From Marinomonas aquiplantarum (GTDB taxonomy: Bacteria > Pseudomonadota > Gammaproteobacteria > Pseudomonadales > Marinomonadaceae), in assembly GCF_003314975.1 (NCBI RefSeq), contig NZ_QNRF01000001.1, positions 186,001-250,000 of the forward strand: a stretch of DNA of 64,000 nucleotides, in the 5' to 3' direction. The notes below the pieces were generated by a model. The model did not search any database and was not told the DNA's origin. It worked only from the letters and a program-made list of their open reading frames with translations. Made by a program: the position numbers and the translations under genes. Shown piece by piece: positions 21,942-31,189 of this stretch. The stretch's first letter is position 1. Each line of letters starts with the position of its first letter.

Positions 21942-22974
21942 AAAAAACCAAAAAGCAGACAACCACATCTGGCGTCTGGAAGACAATCGCTATCTGGTCG
22001 AACTCCGACTGGATGGCGGCTATGGCAAACTGCACCGAAAAATCCACGACACCCTAAGAGCCGCCAAAATATACCGCGACGGCCTGTTTGCCAAAAAAGC
22101 CGCAGACGCCGACTTCAACCCCCACAAAAAACGCGACAAACGTACCCTCTCGAGCCTGATCGATACCTGGGAAATGCTGTTTGCCCGAGAACTCAAAGAT
22201 GGCCAAAAACGCACCTCAAAATTACGCTTTCTTTGCCAGGAATGGGGCAACCCCGAATACCACCACATCAGCGCACGTCACTTTATCGAATTCCGTCAGC
22301 GTCGCCTTGATCAAGGCTTGAGCCTCAACACAGTCAACCATGACCTGGCCTACCTCAAAGCCATGTTTAACAAACTGGTGAAACTCAAAGAACTCACCGA
22401 CAACCCGCTAAAAGAAGTCGAACTCTTTACCTTAGAACAATCTGAAATACGCTATCTGGAACTGAGTGAAATCAATCGCTTCCTCAACGAACTACAGCAC
22501 AGCACCAGCCGTGACGCTTACGTCGTCAGCCGCATCTGCCTAGAAACCGGCTGTCGCATCAACGAAGCGCAAACCCTTAGAAACAGCCAAGTCAAAGGTG
22601 GCGTCATCCAATTTGCCCGCACCAAAAACTCCGAATCTCGTGCCGTTCCCATCAGCAAAGAACTTGACCAACTCATCAAACAAGACCGCCCTCGCCGCGG
22701 CAAACTGTTCGGCGCCAGCATTACCAAAGCCTTCAAAACCGCCTGCAACAACGCCCATATCGACCTGCCCAAAGGTCAAGCCACGCACATCATGCGCCAC
22801 TCCTTCTCCGTCCACTTCATGCGCGCCAAAGGCAGCATCCTTGACCTACAAAAAATCCTTGGTCACAAAACCCTCGCCATGACACTACGCTACGCACAAT
22901 TCCACCCAGACTACCTAGCAGACGCCAAAATCAAAAACCCCATTGCCCAAATGCAACAAAATAAAAATAGTTAA
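21928..22974 (+). CDS. tyrosine-family site-specific integrase
   Basis: A 348-residue phage integrase. An N-terminal arm-binding domain (1-60) and a core-binding SAM-like domain (70-165) precede the catalytic domain. Catalytic residues visible: Arg in ETGCRINEA (about 210), Lys in FARTKNSESRAVPI, HxxR in HIMRHSFSVHF, His in ILGHKT, and the nucleophile Tyr in TLRYAQFHP. It ends 202 bases from the 3' end of tRNA-Phe, so the element most probably inserted at that tRNA gene. GGAGAG lies 8-13 bases before ATG 21928. Intact by sequence. Confidence 0.93.
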   Translation: MAYPKKNQKADNHIWRLEDNRYLVELRLDGGYGKLHRKIHDTLRAAKIYRDGLFAKKAADADFNPHKKRDKRTLSSLIDTWEMLFARELKDGQKRTSKLRFLCQEWGNPEYHHISARHFIEFRQRRLDQGLSLNTVNHDLAYLKAMFNKLVKLKELTDNPLKEVELFTLEQSEIRYLELSEINRFLNELQHSTSRDAYVVSRICLETGCRINEAQTLRNSQVKGGVIQFARTKNSESRAVPISKELDQLIKQDRPRRGKLFGASITKAFKTACNNAHIDLPKGQATHIMRHSFSVHFMRAKGSILDLQKILGHKTLAMTLRYAQFHPDYLADAKIKNPIAQMQQNKNS

Positions 22975-23137
22975 ACTTTTGTTCACCTATCACGAGCCAA
23001 ACAAAACGTCACCGAGGACAAAAAATAGACAGCAGAGGCAAAAATACCAAAAGGAAAAACAGAGAAGAAAACAAGAAAGGAAAATAAACCAATAGAATCA
23101 GATGGATATAAAAACACCCATCCTCAAAATTCCATAA
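22975..23137. other. junction between integrase and tRNA-Phe, expected att side
   Basis: No gene is seen in these 160 purine/adenine-rich bases. The att core cannot be delimited because the other end of the element is outside the window; it is expected to match part of the 3' half of the tRNA (23176-23200). Confidence 0.35.
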
Positions 23138-23170
23138 AAAAAGCCCGCTAGTAAACTAGCGGGCTTTCTT
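23138..23170 (-). terminator. intrinsic terminator downstream of tRNA-Phe
   Basis: Stem AGCCCGCTAGT pairs with ACTAGCGGGCT around a 2-base loop; on the minus strand it is followed by seven T. It terminates the tRNA transcript. Confidence 0.8.
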
Positions 23171-23175
23171 AATCA

Positions 23176-23251
23176 TGGTGCCCAGAGACGGAATCGAACC
23201 GCCGACACGAGGATTTTCAATCCTCTGCTCTACCGACTGAGCTATCTGGGC
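23176..23251 (-). tRNA. tRNA-Phe (GAA anticodon)
   Basis: On the minus strand the 76-base sequence begins GCCCAGATAGCTCAG, has D-loop GTCGGTAGAGC, anticodon stem-loop GAGGATTGAAAATCCTC with GAA, T-loop GGTTCGATTCC, and ends GGGCACCA with encoded CCA. Acceptor stem GCCCAGA pairs with TCTGGGC. It is the probable insertion target of the element at left. Confidence 0.97.
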
Positions 23252-23262
23252 AAGTGGGGCGT

Positions 23263-23290
23263 ATTATAGAGAAACCTTTTTTATGGTCAA
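23263..23290 (-). promoter_or_regulatory. sigma-70 promoter of tRNA-Phe
   Basis: On the minus strand, -35 TTGACC (23285-23290), 16-base spacer, -10 TATAAT (23263-23268), then a GC-rich discriminator (ACGCCCCAC) typical of stringently controlled stable RNA genes, 11 bases before the tRNA 5' end. Confidence 0.85.
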
Positions 23291-23371
23291 TACTTTTTTT
23301 TGAAAAAAACATAAAAACTTAGTTTTCGACGATTGTCTGGTATTATCTCTGAATATCAAGGAGATAAATTC

Positions 23372-23848
23372 ATGCTACACATTGTACTTTACCAACCTGA
23401 GATTCCACCTAATACTGGCAATGTTATCCGCCTTTGTGCAAACACAGGCTACCACCTTCATCTGATCGAACCTTTGGGTTTTGAGTTAGAAAATAAAAAG
23501 CTACGTCGTGCGGGTTTGGACTACCATGAGTTCACACGCTTAAAACGCTACCCTGACTTTCAAGCGTTTCTCGATCAAAACGAGACTGGCACTGTGTATG
23601 CTCTGACCACAAAAGGCAGTCATACGCACAGTGAAGCGGAATTTGTGGAAAATGATGTCTTGGTATTTGGCCCTGAAACCCGTGGTTTGCCTGCTGACTT
23701 TATTGAAGCCTTACCACCAGCACAGCGTTTGCGCCTGCCCATGCAGCCTAATTCGCGTAGCCTAAACCTTTCCAACACCGTAGCCGTCATGGTTTACGAA
23801 TCTTGGCGACAACTCGATTATGCTATGCCCAGTGAATTAAACCAGTAG
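23372..23848 (+). CDS. trmL: tRNA (cytidine(34)-2'-O)-methyltransferase
   Basis: A 158-residue SPOUT methyltransferase that 2'-O-methylates the wobble base of tRNA-Leu isoacceptors. Characteristic parts: [19 protein letters not shown] near the N-terminus, [11 protein letters not shown], and the knot signature [23 protein letters not shown] 23372 is used, with AAGGAG upstream; the frame is open 13 codons further. Length equals E. coli TrmL. It is followed after 7 bases by the channel gene. Confidence 0.95.
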   Translation: MLHIVLYQPEIPPNTGNVIRLCANTGYHLHLIEPLGFELENKKLRRAGLDYHEFTRLKRYPDFQAFLDQNETGTVYALTTKGSHTHSEAEFVENDVLVFGPETRGLPADFIEALPPAQRLRLPMQPNSRSLNLSNTVAVMVYESWRQLDYAMPSELNQ

Positions 23849-23855
23849 GAGCCCA

Positions 23856-24956
23856 ATGAATTCTCTTAGCCTCCTGTTAAAACGAAAAAATAGTCGTCGC
23901 CAATTTCGTAAAGAAGTACACCTTCACGAAACTACGGACTTAAAGAAACGCCTGCTGCTGTTAGCGGGCGTCATTGCACTTCATAGTCTCGCCATGGTGT
24001 TGTTTGAAGATTTGGACTGGTGGCAAGCATTCTGGCTAACCATGACCTCAGCCAGCACTACCGGTTATGGGGATTTATCCGCCGTCAGCTTTTGGGGGCA
24101 ATTTTGCACCATCGTATTAATTTATGGCATGGGCATTACCCTGCTAGCACAAATTGCCAGTGACTATGTTGAACTCAGATTAATGCGTAAAGAAATGCGC
24201 ATCAAAGGCCGCATGAGGTGGGACCATATGCAAGATCATATTCTTATCATCAACACTCCCAAATATGACGCAGAGCGTTATCTGGACCTGTTGGTGAATC
24301 AGATTAATCAAACACCTGAATTAGCTGACACGCCCATTCAAATTCTCACCACAGCCTTTCCAGATGGTTTGCCGAACGACCTTAGATTGCAAGGCGTGGT
24401 TCATCACACTGGCGATGCTCTGGAAGATGGTATGTTGCTTTCTGCTGGCATACAAAACGCCAAATACGTCATTGTGCTATCGCCTGATAGCCGCAACAAT
24501 CATTGTGATAGTTTAATTTTTGATGCTCTGCATAGAATCAAGCAGATAGGTTCGCCAGCGTTTATATTGGCTGAAGCCATTAATGATGGCAATCGACCTC
24601 GTTTTAAGGCAGCAGGAGCGAATGCGGTGATTCGTCCGATTCGAGCCTACCCAGAAATGCTAGTACGATCTCTAATCGCACCAGGCACAGAACAAGTATT
24701 GGAAGATTTATTTCGACATCAAGGAGACCATACTATTCGCCTAGATGTCAGCTTGTCTGAGGTAAGCTGGGCTCATGTGGTCACAACCCTCATCCAAAAA
24801 GACATAGGTACAGCGCTAGGGTATGTGAAGCAAGGTGGCGACATTGTCACTCACCCACAGTCCAAAGAGTTGATTGACGCTAAGGGTCTGATCATTCTTG
24901 TTAATGACAATCAAGCGTTACCAGAAGCTGAACAGATTCGACGCTTATTTGCCTAA
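23856..24956 (+). CDS. two-TM potassium channel with RCK/TrkA-N-like domain
   Basis: A 366-residue inner membrane protein. TM1 (about 31-50), pore helix and selectivity filter TTGYGD (67-72), TM2 (80-100), then a cytosolic RCK/TrkA-N-like regulatory domain and a second lobe up to the C-terminus. The Rossmann nucleotide loop is degenerate (ILIINTPKYDA instead of GxGxxG), so a ligand other than NAD(H) is possible. It sits in one transcription unit with trmL and convergent with the antiporter at 24990; both would act in K+ handling. Confidence 0.85.
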   Translation: MNSLSLLLKRKNSRRQFRKEVHLHETTDLKKRLLLLAGVIALHSLAMVLFEDLDWWQAFWLTMTSASTTGYGDLSAVSFWGQFCTIVLIYGMGITLLAQIASDYVELRLMRKEMRIKGRMRWDHMQDHILIINTPKYDAERYLDLLVNQINQTPELADTPIQILTTAFPDGLPNDLRLQGVVHHTGDALEDGMLLSAGIQNAKYVIVLSPDSRNNHCDSLIFDALHRIKQIGSPAFILAEAINDGNRPRFKAAGANAVIRPIRAYPEMLVRSLIAPGTEQVLEDLFRHQGDHTIRLDVSLSEVSWAHVVTTLIQKDIGTALGYVKQGGDIVTHPQSKELIDAKGLIILVNDNQALPEAEQIRRLFA

Positions 24957-24989
24957 ATCGCTCATATCAACATGAGCGCGGTATAAGCG

Positions 24990-26723
24990 CTAGCTTTGCA
25001 GCTTGATGCCCACCACGGTAATGTCTGCGCCATCCATTTGTCGAATGGTAAGGCGCAGCTTGCCGAATCGCACTCGGTCACCCACGACAACCTGTCGACC
25101 CAATTGACGTTTTAATAAGTCCGCTGCGGTTTCTTGATCATCGATATCTTGGCTATCTACCCCATAGGTTTGCGCCAACACTAACAGAGACGCATCACCA
25201 TGCACCGAAAACTCCCCAAAAAAGTTCTGCATGAGGAATGACGCTGTCCCTTTTTGAGCAAAAGCCAAGGCCACATCGTTAACATCATTTGGATGCAGCA
25301 ACATCCAGACTCGATCCCCCGTCATTAATTCCGTTTCTGCCGTCACCACCGTTGGATGTTGATTACGCACTAAGGCCACTAACTGAGGCGTGTCAACGCT
25401 CACGCTTGGCACATTATTAATGATGGCGGAAGGAATGCGGATGCCATCCGCTTGTACTAGAAACTCATACAATTCTAATGACGGATGAAACGCATCACTT
25501 TCCGTTAACGAAAAACGCGTTGTCGGTTCAGGTACTGGCGGCACCACAACTTTCAACCAGCGTGCCATCAGTGGCACTGTAGAGCCTTGTAGTAGCAGAG
25601 AAATCAAAACAACCGTAAAGGTAATCTCGAACAACAAATTAGAGTTACTCAGCCCTGCAATAACAGGATACAAAGCCAACACTATTGGCACAGCACCACG
25701 TAACCCGACCCAGCTAATATAAAAACGTTCAGGCCAACGAAAATCAAATGGCAGTAAACAAACTAAGATCGCAACAGGACGTGCAATAAAGATGAGGAAA
25801 AGAGCAATCAATACAGCTTGCCAGCCATAAGCCAATAAATCAGATGGCGTGACCAGTAACCCTAACAACAAGAACATGCCAGCTTGAGCCAACCAAGCCA
25901 AACCATCCATTGCCTGCGAAATGGAATCATGTTGTTTGATCTTGCCATTCCCCAATATCACGCCAACCAAGTACACAGCTAAAAATCCACTGCCGCCCAA
26001 CATATTGACGCCCGAGAAAATCGCCAGACCACACGAAACAATTAACAGCGCATATAAACCTTCAACTAAAGGTATACGCTGTAACAACAGTAAAGCGCAG
26101 CGACCGCCTAGCCAGCCCAGAAAGCCACCAATGGCAAACTGCAAGCCGATCTGCCCAAGAAAGCCCCACACACTGACTTGTTCGGAAGACTGCAGCAGAC
26201 CCGTTAACATCACCACCAGTAGAATCGCCATCGGGTCGTTCGCACCCGATTCGATCTCTAATGTTCCACCAACACGTTCATTCAACCTGACGCCACTGTT
26301 GCGTAACAGATTAAAAACCGCTGCGGCATCGGTCGAGCCGACAATGGCCCCCAGTAAAAGTCCGTAGATCAAGTCGACATTCAGTAACCAAGCCGCGAAG
26401 GAGCCTACCGCAGCCGTGGTCATAACCACACCTAAGGTCGCTAAAGACAAAGAAGGCCATAAAGCCACTCGAAAGGTACTGATCTTGGTACGCATGCCAC
26501 CATCAAGAAGAATGATGGCTAAAGCAAGGTTACCGACAAAAAAGGCAAGATTAGGGTTGTCAAAGTCCAGTCGGCCTACTCCTTCTTCACCTGCTAGCAT
26601 TCCCATTCCAAGGAACACGAGAAGCAAAGGTAGACCAACGCGGACAGTAACAGAGCTAGCGAGGATGCTGACTAGAAGCAGCGCCCCCGCAAGGAAAATA
26701 AATCCATTTGTATCGATGTTAAT
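24990..26723 (-). CDS. cvrA: K+/H+ antiporter, CvrA/NhaP2 family, apparent ATT start
   Basis: A cation/proton antiporter of the CPA1 family. The body shows the NhaP2 pattern (NLALAIILLDGGMRT, GAIVGSTDAAAVF, LEIESGANDPMA, ISWVGLRGAVPI), about 12 TM helices, then TrkA-C and CorC/HlyC-like cytosolic domains. The first ATG/GTG/TTG in frame (TTG 26627) would cut off TM1 (FIFLAGALLLVSILASS). The frame upstream stays open to a TAG at 26732 and holds only ATT 26723 with TTAGG about 6 bases before it. From there the protein is 577 residues, one short of E. coli CvrA (578). An ATT (or neighbouring ATC) start is the best reading. Confidence 0.85.
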   Translation of the reverse strand: MNIDTNGFIFLAGALLLVSILASSVTVRVGLPLLLVFLGMGMLAGEEGVGRLDFDNPNLAFFVGNLALAIILLDGGMRTKISTFRVALWPSLSLATLGVVMTTAAVGSFAAWLLNVDLIYGLLLGAIVGSTDAAAVFNLLRNSGVRLNERVGGTLEIESGANDPMAILLVVMLTGLLQSSEQVSVWGFLGQIGLQFAIGGFLGWLGGRCALLLLQRIPLVEGLYALLIVSCGLAIFSGVNMLGGSGFLAVYLVGVILGNGKIKQHDSISQAMDGLAWLAQAGMFLLLGLLVTPSDLLAYGWQAVLIALFLIFIARPVAILVCLLPFDFRWPERFYISWVGLRGAVPIVLALYPVIAGLSNSNLLFEITFTVVLISLLLQGSTVPLMARWLKVVVPPVPEPTTRFSLTESDAFHPSLELYEFLVQADGIRIPSAIINNVPSVSVDTPQLVALVRNQHPTVVTAETELMTGDRVWMLLHPNDVNDVALAFAQKGTASFLMQNFFGEFSVHGDASLLVLAQTYGVDSQDIDDQETAADLLKRQLGRQVVVGDRVRFGKLRLTIRQMDGADITVVGIKLQS

Positions 26724-26737
26724 TTCAACCTAAGACG

Positions 26738-27016
<279 letters not shown>

Positions 27017-27042
27017 CTACAGCGTAATCAAACAAATCAGCT

Positions 27043-27588
<546 letters not shown>

Positions 27589-27697
27589 CTATCTTCACTC
27601 CCATTTAGGGGTCGCATCATATAGGAATATGCCGATCTTCTCAATTCGACACATTCCTCCGCCTATTTATCCGCGTGATGCCCCGCATCACTTACTT

Positions 27698-28249
27698 CTA
27701 TCCGAAGCCGTAAAAAGCCAACGCTTGCTTCGAAAAAGAAATGGCTAAGAAGATAAAGATAGGTGATAAATCCAATCCTCCCAACGGCGGAATAACGCGC
27801 TGACAAGCACTATACAAAGGTGCTGTGATCTGAGCAACCAACATTGCCCCTGGGTGATTTGCACCTGGCGCAACCCAACTTAGAATCACCGAAATCAACA
27901 TCGCCCAGAAGTACAAGTCTAACAGGTGATATAACACCCCAACGACAGTGGCAATAAAGTATTGCATTGGCTGAGCGTTCACCCCATGCATAAAGTTAAT
28001 TAGCAACAACGTTAGCAGTTGTACAATTAACGCCAGCACCAAAGACGCTGTGTCGAGACGGCCAATCGACGGTATAATTTTACGCAACGGAATGATAAAT
28101 GGACTGGTCGCTTTTACCACCCCCTGACTAATAGGGTTATAAAAGTCGGCTCGAGTAAGCTGCAGCACCATGCGCAGCAGCACAATAAATAAATACAAGT
28201 TACCAATGACTTGTATGAGCATCACAAATGGGTTTGATTGCATTGCCAT
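27698..28249 (-). CDS. yggT: YggT-family integral membrane protein
   Basis: A 183-residue protein with two YggT repeats: FIVLLRMVLQLTRADFYNPISQ and later FWAMLISVILSWVAPG, each followed by the P-[LI]-Y/I-x-x-x-x-[RK]-x-[IL]-P-x-[LI]-G-x-[LI]-D motif (LRKIIPSIGRLD; CQRVIPPLGGLD). Four TM segments. Role reported in membrane/osmotic processes but not well defined. It follows proC by 20 bases in the conserved yggS-proC-yggT operon. Confidence 0.92.
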   Translation of the reverse strand: MAMQSNPFVMLIQVIGNLYLFIVLLRMVLQLTRADFYNPISQGVVKATSPFIIPLRKIIPSIGRLDTASLVLALIVQLLTLLLINFMHGVNAQPMQYFIATVVGVLYHLLDLYFWAMLISVILSWVAPGANHPGAMLVAQITAPLYSACQRVIPPLGGLDLSPIFIFLAISFSKQALAFYGFG

Positions 28250-28269
28250 TTTCCTTAGTTAAATGTTGT

Positions 28270-29088
28270 CTAGGCAGAAAAGTCTTTCGCCATAACCTTT
28301 GAACGATCCATACAGGCTGTCATCGCATCCGCCACGACTTGATCAATATTAGACGCTTCAAAAGACAATAACGCTTGTTCTGTGGTGCCATTTGGCGACG
28401 TGATATTTTGTCTTAACTGAGCGATAGGCTCATCAATCTCAACCACCATACGCGCAGCCCCTAACATAGCATGACTGGCCAATTTACGACTGCTCTCTTC
28501 ATCTAGGCCTTGTTGTTTAGCCGCTTTCACCATGGCCTCTACAAAACGATAAAAATAAGCAGGTGCACTACCAGATAACGCAGTCACCGTATGCATCTGA
28601 GTTTCATCGTCCACCCAGACTGAGTCACCAATACTAGCGAACAACTCCGTTACCCAGTCTTTTTGCTCCTGAGTCGTTTTCGCATTAGCAATTAAGCCCG
28701 TCATGCCGGCCCCAATTTGCGAAGGCGTGTTCGGCATGCTTCGAACCACAGCCACCGGACTATTAAGCCAATGAGATAAGGCGGCTATTTCCACCCCAGC
28801 GGCCACGGAAATGTACAACTGATCTTGACGAACCTGTGGGGCAAACGCCTCAATCACAGACTGCATCTGAGCAGGCTTTACACATAACACCACCACATCC
28901 GCTTGTTGAACGGCTTGTTGGTTATCGGCCAACATGGTGATGCCGTATTCGTTCGCATAATGTGCTCGTTTTTCCGCTGTTCGTGACGTCCCTATAATGC
29001 TTTTTGCTGGGTAACCACTCGCTAATAAGCCACTAAAAATGGATCTTGCCATATTTCCAACGCCGATAAAGGCAATACTTGGTGTCAT
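28270..29088 (-). CDS. proC: pyrroline-5-carboxylate reductase
   Basis: A 272-residue enzyme of the last step of proline synthesis (P5C to proline with NAD(P)H). Rossmann motif IGVGNMARSIFSGLL at the N-terminus, VLCVKPAQM in the middle, VRSMPNTPSQIGAGMTGL, and the C-terminal family signature SGSAPAYFYRFVEAMVKAAKQQGL. Full length. In operon with yggS and yggT. Confidence 0.96.
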   Translation of the reverse strand: MTPSIAFIGVGNMARSIFSGLLASGYPAKSIIGTSRTAEKRAHYANEYGITMLADNQQAVQQADVVVLCVKPAQMQSVIEAFAPQVRQDQLYISVAAGVEIAALSHWLNSPVAVVRSMPNTPSQIGAGMTGLIANAKTTQEQKDWVTELFASIGDSVWVDDETQMHTVTALSGSAPAYFYRFVEAMVKAAKQQGLDEESSRKLASHAMLGAARMVVEIDEPIAQLRQNITSPNGTTEQALLSFEASNIDQVVADAMTACMDRSKVMAKDFSA

Positions 29089-29151
29089 TTTGTATCCTAA
29101 AATTGTGTTTTTAATCGTTATATACGCTCATCAAAAGTCGACAAACAGGTT

Positions 29152-29874
29152 TTACTGAGCATAATCCCGTGCCCCAAAAATCGCCGTACCTACGCGAACC
29201 ATGGTGCTTCCTGATGAGATTGCGGCGGGTAAATCTGCCGACATACCAATAGATAATGTGTCTATCATGCTATCGGATTTGGATAATTCAAGAAACGCCT
29301 GTTGTAAAGGTTGATATACCTGACATTGAGTAGCAAAACTTTGCTGAGGTGCCGGAATCGCCATCAAACCGCGTAACTGTAGATTTGGCAAACTTTGCAC
29401 TAACTCGACCATCGCAGGCAATTGCTCTAATAAAATACCCGACTTACTCTCTTCACCACTGATGTTGACCTGAATACAGACCTGTAATGTTGGCATATTG
29501 TCAGGTCTTTGCTCGCTTAGGCGACGCGCAATTTTTTCCCGATCAATGGAATGCACCCAATCCATGGATTCTGCAATTTGACGAGTCTTGTTTGATTGAA
29601 TTGGCCCAATAAAATGCCACTCTATGCCCTTCAATTCAGCTAACGCATGATATTTATCAAAAGCTTCTTGAACATAGTTTTCGCCGAACGCCCTTTGCCC
29701 AGATTGATAGGCAGCTTGAATATCCGTGAGCGGTTTGGTTTTACTTACAGCCAATATCCGCACACTGGCTTGATCGCGGCCTGCGTCTATTGCCAACTGC
29801 TCAACTTGCTGCCTCACCTGAGAAAGGTTTTGGGTTACCTGATCGGCATGAGAGAGGTTTGTGTCGATTGTCAT
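29152..29874 (-). CDS. yggS: YggS-family pyridoxal-phosphate homeostasis protein
   Basis: A 240-residue single-domain PLP-binding protein of alanine-racemase fold. The PLP lysine lies in ILAVSKTKP (about residue 40); FGENYVQEA, EWHFIGPIQSNKTR and LSIGMSADLPAAISSGSTMVRVGTAIFG are family signatures. It controls the cell's free PLP pool. The start is ATG 29874; the frame opens nine codons earlier without a better RBS. Confidence 0.95.
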   Translation of the reverse strand: MTIDTNLSHADQVTQNLSQVRQQVEQLAIDAGRDQASVRILAVSKTKPLTDIQAAYQSGQRAFGENYVQEAFDKYHALAELKGIEWHFIGPIQSNKTRQIAESMDWVHSIDREKIARRLSEQRPDNMPTLQVCIQVNISGEESKSGILLEQLPAMVELVQSLPNLQLRGLMAIPAPQQSFATQCQVYQPLQQAFLELSKSDSMIDTLSIGMSADLPAAISSGSTMVRVGTAIFGARDYAQ

Positions 29875-29968
29875 GCTGTTGCCTCTTACTATCTGAATCA
29901 AGTGAGTGAATAAAACACTTTATTCACTCACCGAGTAGAGACACATGATAACACTAATGAAAAATCAC

Positions 29969-31075
29969 TTATAAAGAATAAAATTCGCTGCTGCTATCGT
30001 ACAAAGCACCATGAAATTCAATCTGGTAGCCAGACATATTTTTCAAGGAATTAGCGGCAAAGTGTGCCGCCTGATACAGAGCGTCTAAACTAGAATGCTC
30101 AGGGTAAAAAGCAATGCCAATAGAAACACCTGATTCAATCAGACTATTACTGGCATACTTTTCCTGCTGCATGGATTCTAAAAGTTTGCTCGCAACCACT
30201 TCCGCATCGGATAAATTCTGAATACGAATCCCCATCACTAACTCACGTTCATCATAGTGCGCAATCAAATCATTTTCGCGTACTTCTTCACGAATCAATT
30301 CCGCCAATACTCTTAGCTCATCGTCATCTACTTTCTTTTTAGAAAGCAATTGTATGGAAAACATAGCGGCCCGCTGAAAATGACGACGTGAGTCTTTCAA
30401 CACGATGCCAAAACTGTTTTCAAAACTAAAACGACGCAACAAGCCGGTCACTGGGTTACGATGGTTGTCTTCCAATAACTGATAGTTCGCTTTTTCACGA
30501 ATAAAGACGGCATCCAACCAAGAACAATAAGCATCCAATGCGGTTTCCATCAGATCACTTTCTAGTTGCTGATGACGCTTTTGAAAAGCCAACATGATGT
30601 ATATCGCACCCTGCTCATCAGAGTTACTGACCATAGAGACATCAGAGAAATCATGTGTATTTAGAAAAGCTTGCCAGGGGTGCCAGTTCGTTGCATTGCG
30701 AATGTCTGATTCATGACGTTTTTGACAAGAAGGGGCTGCCGCAAATGAGATCAGTGCCTGAGGAAGATCCACCAGCATGCCTTTTGAATTCAAAAGACTC
30801 TCACTCACCAAATCGGAATACTGAAGTCGCCATTGTAAACACTCCTTGTCACACACCAAAAACAAACAATAAGACTGTGACAACTGCGACTTTATTTTTT
30901 CACGAAATCGATTCAGCAAGGAGCTTAAAGGTGCTCCTTTCGAGATGATCTGCATCATCTGAGACATATCACTATACAAGCTCTTAATAAAATCGCGCTC
31001 TTTTTCTAAGAGAGACACACGAGAGCGCAACGCTTGCTGCTCATCCAGCAGTGATTTTGAAGATTCAATAGACAT
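29969..31075 (-). CDS. GAF-like/degenerate GGDEF protein, probably not a cyclase
   Basis: A 368-residue cytosolic protein: N-terminal coiled coil (9-50), a GAF-like domain (about 55-195), then a GGDEF-fold domain starting at NPVTGLLRRFSFENSF. The position of the catalytic GG[DE]EF motif reads YDERELVMG, so diguanylate cyclase activity is unlikely; the I-site RxxD is not evident either. SIGIAFYPEHSSLDALYQAAHFA is the usual GGDEF C-terminal pattern. It may sense a ligand or c-di-GMP, or bind a partner. It stands alone downstream of pyrC' and upstream of yggS. Confidence 0.75.
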   Translation of the reverse strand: MSIESSKSLLDEQQALRSRVSLLEKERDFIKSLYSDMSQMMQIISKGAPLSSLLNRFREKIKSQLSQSYCLFLVCDKECLQWRLQYSDLVSESLLNSKGMLVDLPQALISFAAAPSCQKRHESDIRNATNWHPWQAFLNTHDFSDVSMVSNSDEQGAIYIMLAFQKRHQQLESDLMETALDAYCSWLDAVFIREKANYQLLEDNHRNPVTGLLRRFSFENSFGIVLKDSRRHFQRAAMFSIQLLSKKKVDDDELRVLAELIREEVRENDLIAHYDERELVMGIRIQNLSDAEVVASKLLESMQQEKYASNSLIESGVSIGIAFYPEHSSLDALYQAAHFAANSLKNMSGYQIEFHGALYDSSSEFYSL

Positions 31076-31149
31076 AAAACATTACAACCAGTAGCAAATC
31101 CTTGTTTAGCTAGATTAACCACCTAAGACAAAAAGTAAAGAATTTGTAT

Positions 31150-31178
31150 AGATAAGTTGAGTAAAAACCCAACTTATC
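31150..31178 (-). terminator. hairpin downstream of pyrC'
   Basis: Nine-base stem GATAAGTTG pairing with CAACTTATC. No strong T-run on the minus strand, so termination may be weak or Rho-assisted. Confidence 0.4.
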
Positions 31179-31189
31179 CTGAAAATTCG

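Noticed and set aside
24957..24989. Strong terminator between the channel and antiporter genes
   Set aside because: Only a 7-bp stem (CGCTCAT/ATGAGCG) without a T-run is present; too weak to call.
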